A stretch of DNA of 64,000 bases from Paraglaciecola sp. L1A13 (GTDB lineage Bacteria > Pseudomonadota > Gammaproteobacteria > Enterobacterales > Alteromonadaceae), in the NCBI RefSeq assembly GCF_009796745.1, contig NZ_CP047024.1:4650001-4714000 (forward strand). The letters are read 5' to 3'. A model generated the notes under the pieces. That model saw only the letters and a list, made by a program, of their open reading frames with translations. It made no database searches and was not told where the DNA came from. This document shows positions 62,221-64,000 of the stretch, piece by piece; the first letter of the stretch is position 1, and each line of letters begins with the position of its first letter. Made by a program: the position numbers and the translations under genes.

Positions 62221-63153
62221 TTAACTAACTAAACGGTTTCGCCCCTGATGCTTGGCTGCATATAAACATTTATCTGCTTGTTCAATAAGAAATTCTGGGT
62301 GATTAAAGTTTTCGTCATTGATTTCATTGTGCTTGAGGCTAGCTACGCCGACGCTCACAGTGACTTTACCATTTACCATTGAAGATTTATTTTCTATACC
62401 CAATTGTTCGATTGTCGAGAGAATAAGACGACCAATAAGTTCCGCGCCAGACTTATCAGTAAACGGTAATAGCACCAAGAACTCTTCTCCGCCGTAACGC
62501 CCCATTGCATCACTTTCGCGCTGAAGACAGTCATGAATAGCAGTCGCCACTCTCTTGAGACATTCATCACCCGCTACATGACCATAGGTATCGTTAAAAC
62601 CTTTAAAAAAGTCGATATCGATCATCAGGACCGAGAACTCATGTTGGCCACGAATAGCCGCATACCAAAAGCGATGAAATGTCGTATCAAGCTGCATGCG
62701 ATTGGGCACACCAGTTAAACCATCGGTGCACGATATAAGCGCCAGCGTGCGTAACTTGGCAGAAAGCTGCATATGATTACGAATTTTTACGTCGAGAATA
62801 TCGAAATCCAAAGGCAGGGGAATAAAATCTAAAGCCCCAGCTTCTAAACCCGACACTAACGTTGTTTTAGAAGGTTCGTGACCGAACAGGATAATAGGGA
62901 TATCTAAGGTAAGCGGATGGTCTTTAAGATGCGAGCATAATAGAAGCCAGTCAATATTCTTTGATGAAACGCAGATCATAACTAGATCAACCGGTTCGTT
63001 TAAGGTTAGTTGTAATGCTTCTTCAGTTTCGGAACTAATTAACAGTAGAAAAGACCCGGAAAAGTGAGCAGTAAAACGACCCAGCCGCTCATCAACATCA
63101 CCGATCACTAACAGTGTTTGCTTCAATACGTTAGGTGTAGCGGGGTTTTGCAT
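62221..63153 (-). CDS. Diguanylate cyclase with degenerate receiver domain
   Basis: 310 residues. Receiver-like domain (~12-130) lacks the phosphoacceptor: Cys61 occupies the Asp position (DLVMICVSS). The GGDEF domain is complete: [39 protein letters not shown] at 221-225, and an RESD inhibitory site at 212-215 (RxxD five residues before GG). It makes c-di-GMP and is subject to product inhibition; the receiver domain is unlikely to be phosphorylated. Convergent with purD. Confidence 0.9.
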   Translation of the reverse strand: MQNPATPNVLKQTLLVIGDVDERLGRFTAHFSGSFLLLISSETEEALQLTLNEPVDLVMICVSSKNIDWLLLCSHLKDHPLTLDIPIILFGHEPSKTTLVSGLEAGALDFIPLPLDFDILDVKIRNHMQLSAKLRTLALISCTDGLTGVPNRMQLDTTFHRFWYAAIRGQHEFSVLMIDIDFFKGFNDTYGHVAGDECLKRVATAIHDCLQRESDAMGRYGGEEFLVLLPFTDKSGAELIGRLILSTIEQLGIENKSSMVNGKVTVSVGVASLKHNEINDENFNHPEFLIEQADKCLYAAKHQGRNRLVS

Positions 63154-63243
63154 AATAGCTCTATTATTGAATTAGCTCTATCGCCCAATCATATTCGACT
63201 TGGGCGCGCCTGACACGACAATTATAGAGCTATTGTTCAATAT

Positions 63244-63405
63244 TCACACAGCGGATTCAACTGCTTCTTGCTCTTTTTGCAGGAGTATTTTTTTCAACAA
63301 AGCATTTTCCTGAACTAAACGCTCAATAAAGTCGTCGTTACTTGGTTCCTGCCTATTTACTTTATCAAACCAATTGAAATATTTATTCTTATTTTCATTG
63401 TTCAT
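63244..63405 (-). CDS. 53-residue small protein
   Basis: Frame ATG 63405 to TGA 63244 with AAGGG ~8 nt before the ATG. Product MNNENKNKYF..., ending EQEAVESAV; a NWFDKVNRQEPSNDDFIERL middle and a leucine-heptad-like helix (LVQENALLKKILLQKEQ) suggest a short coiled coil. No signal or membrane helix. Family not recognised. It lies between the diguanylate cyclase and the BON gene on the same strand; its codon use and ribosome-binding site support a real gene. Confidence 0.55.
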   Translation of the reverse strand: MNNENKNKYFNWFDKVNRQEPSNDDFIERLVQENALLKKILLQKEQEAVESAV

Positions 63406-63505
63406 ACATATACCCTTACTACTATTTATTATGTTCTACCTGTCCGAAAGGAGTACGCCGCATATCAGGAACAGGGGTTTTACTGGTGGATTACGCTCTT
63501 TGGCA

Positions 63506-64000
63506 TTAATCACTGACTTTTAGATTGTTTATTACTTGCTCAACATCGCTGGCCTTCTTTGCTACCTCCACTGCGAGTTGCTTTTCAGCATCACTCTTAA
63601 CTTGACCTTCCAATACAACGACGCCTTTATTACTGTTCACATTAATTTTGGTACTGCCGATATCTGGCGCCACTAAAAGACGGGTTTTGACCACCGTTGC
63701 GACTTTTCCATCGGTAAGTTTACGTTGCACAACACTGTCTTCATTGTCGCCCGGGGAAAAAACCGTCAGCATATTCTCTAAGCCGTTGACTCCCTCTATA
63801 CCTAGAACGAGCTCCTGTGCAAGGTCCTTATCAGTGTCAGTTTCGACCTTACCGCGTAGTGTCACTTTGCCGTTTTCTACATCGGTATCAATACTGGTTG
63901 CATCTAAGTTGCCATTTAGCAACAGTGTTGCTTCGATGTATCCATCAAGCCAACCATCTTGAGCACTCGCCTTCCAATAATTGCCTGCTTGAACGTAAAG
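63506..64000 (-). CDS. BON-domain protein (5' end off window)
   Basis: Open from a stop at 63506 to the right edge (165 codons, no start in the window). Two BON domains: TSIDTDVENGKVTLRGKVETDTDKDLAQELVLGIEGVNGLENML and STKINVNSNKGVVVLEGQVKSDAEKQLAVEVAKKASDVEQVINNL. The upstream part (YWKASAQDGWLDGYIEATLL) leads into the first domain. BON proteins (OsmY, Kbp) are periplasmic or envelope-stress proteins; a signal peptide would lie beyond the edge. A TTG at 63922 is only an artefact start. Confidence 0.85.
   Translation of the reverse strand, partial: LYVQAGNYWKASAQDGWLDGYIEATLLLNGNLDATSIDTDVENGKVTLRGKVETDTDKDLAQELVLGIEGVNGLENMLTVFSPGDNEDSVVQRKLTDGKVATVVKTRLLVAPDIGSTKINVNSNKGVVVLEGQVKSDAEKQLAVEVAKKASDVEQVINNLKVSD

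Noticed and set aside
1..64000. tRNA, rRNA, CRISPR or intact insertion sequence
   Set aside because: No cloverleaf with a GTTCRA loop, no regular spaced repeats and no transposase frame with terminal inverted repeats were found by eye.

Overview
The window reads as chromosome from a marine gammaproteobacterium of the Alteromonadales, close to Paraglaciecola, Glaciecola or 'Pseudoalteromonas atlantica'. This is an inference from gene order (dapF-DUF484-xerC-yigB-uvrD, dusB-fis-purH-purD, fldB followed by a CLCA_X-type gene), from protein similarity recognised by eye, and from the moderate, AT-leaning base composition. No search could be run. I see no rRNA, tRNA, CRISPR array, prophage or intact insertion sequence; most of the window is core chromosome with small accessory islands.

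Layout. 1-3,480: envelope genes on the minus strand (outer-membrane beta-barrel cut by the left edge, DUF2333, a PCuAC copper chaperone) and a compact phage-shock operon pspA-pspC-membrane protein, preceded by a sigma-54-like promoter and two tandem palindromic sites. 3,592-7,692: a five-gene plus-strand cassette of acyl carrier protein, SDR reductase, short AMP-forming ligase, hexapeptide acyltransferase and membrane acyltransferase-3 protein. It looks like a self-contained system that makes and transfers an acyl group, and it is the best candidate here for an undescribed pathway. 7,724-11,762: two small exported or membrane proteins, dusA, an AhpD-like protein behind a TetR-type palindrome, a PPOX flavoprotein and an HNH protein. 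11,875-14,923: two tandem YihG-like acyltransferases coupled to an MscS/YbdG-like channel. 14,949-26,400: housekeeping and stress genes (DUF2884, YeeZ-like SDR, SNF transporter, SDR, DCC protein, msrA, lipoprotein, lacZ, an NTF2-like protein, fldB). A 40-bp near-perfect inverted repeat lies between the DCC gene and msrA.

26,412-38,474: a CLCA_X-like metallopeptidase, an orphan ExbD, rraA, a PAP2 phosphatase with an MJ1255/VC2487-type glycosyltransferase, then the conserved run lptM-lysA-dapF-DUF484-xerC-yigB, cysE (opposite strand) and uvrD. 38,566-50,931: a two-receiver diguanylate cyclase, rarD, and a run of small stress and envelope genes (VTT protein, FNT channel, DUF2177, hemerythrin, redoxin, a dual-specificity phosphatase/diacylglycerol kinase fusion, lipoprotein, MscS channel, DUF2383 protein, Trp-rich protein). 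50,932-51,786 is the longest stretch without a convincing gene.

51,787-64,000: pentapeptide-repeat protein, an exported HAD dehalogenase with a peroxiredoxin and a divergent LysR regulator, a cysteine-less CnoX/YbbN, an Mpo1-like protein, dusB-fis, purH, an exported methyltransferase-like protein, purD, a degenerate-receiver diguanylate cyclase, a 53-residue small protein, and a BON-domain protein cut by the right edge.

Starts were set from visible ribosome-binding sites and family N-termini. Several genes use GTG or TTG. Residue numbers are counted by hand and may be off by one or two.
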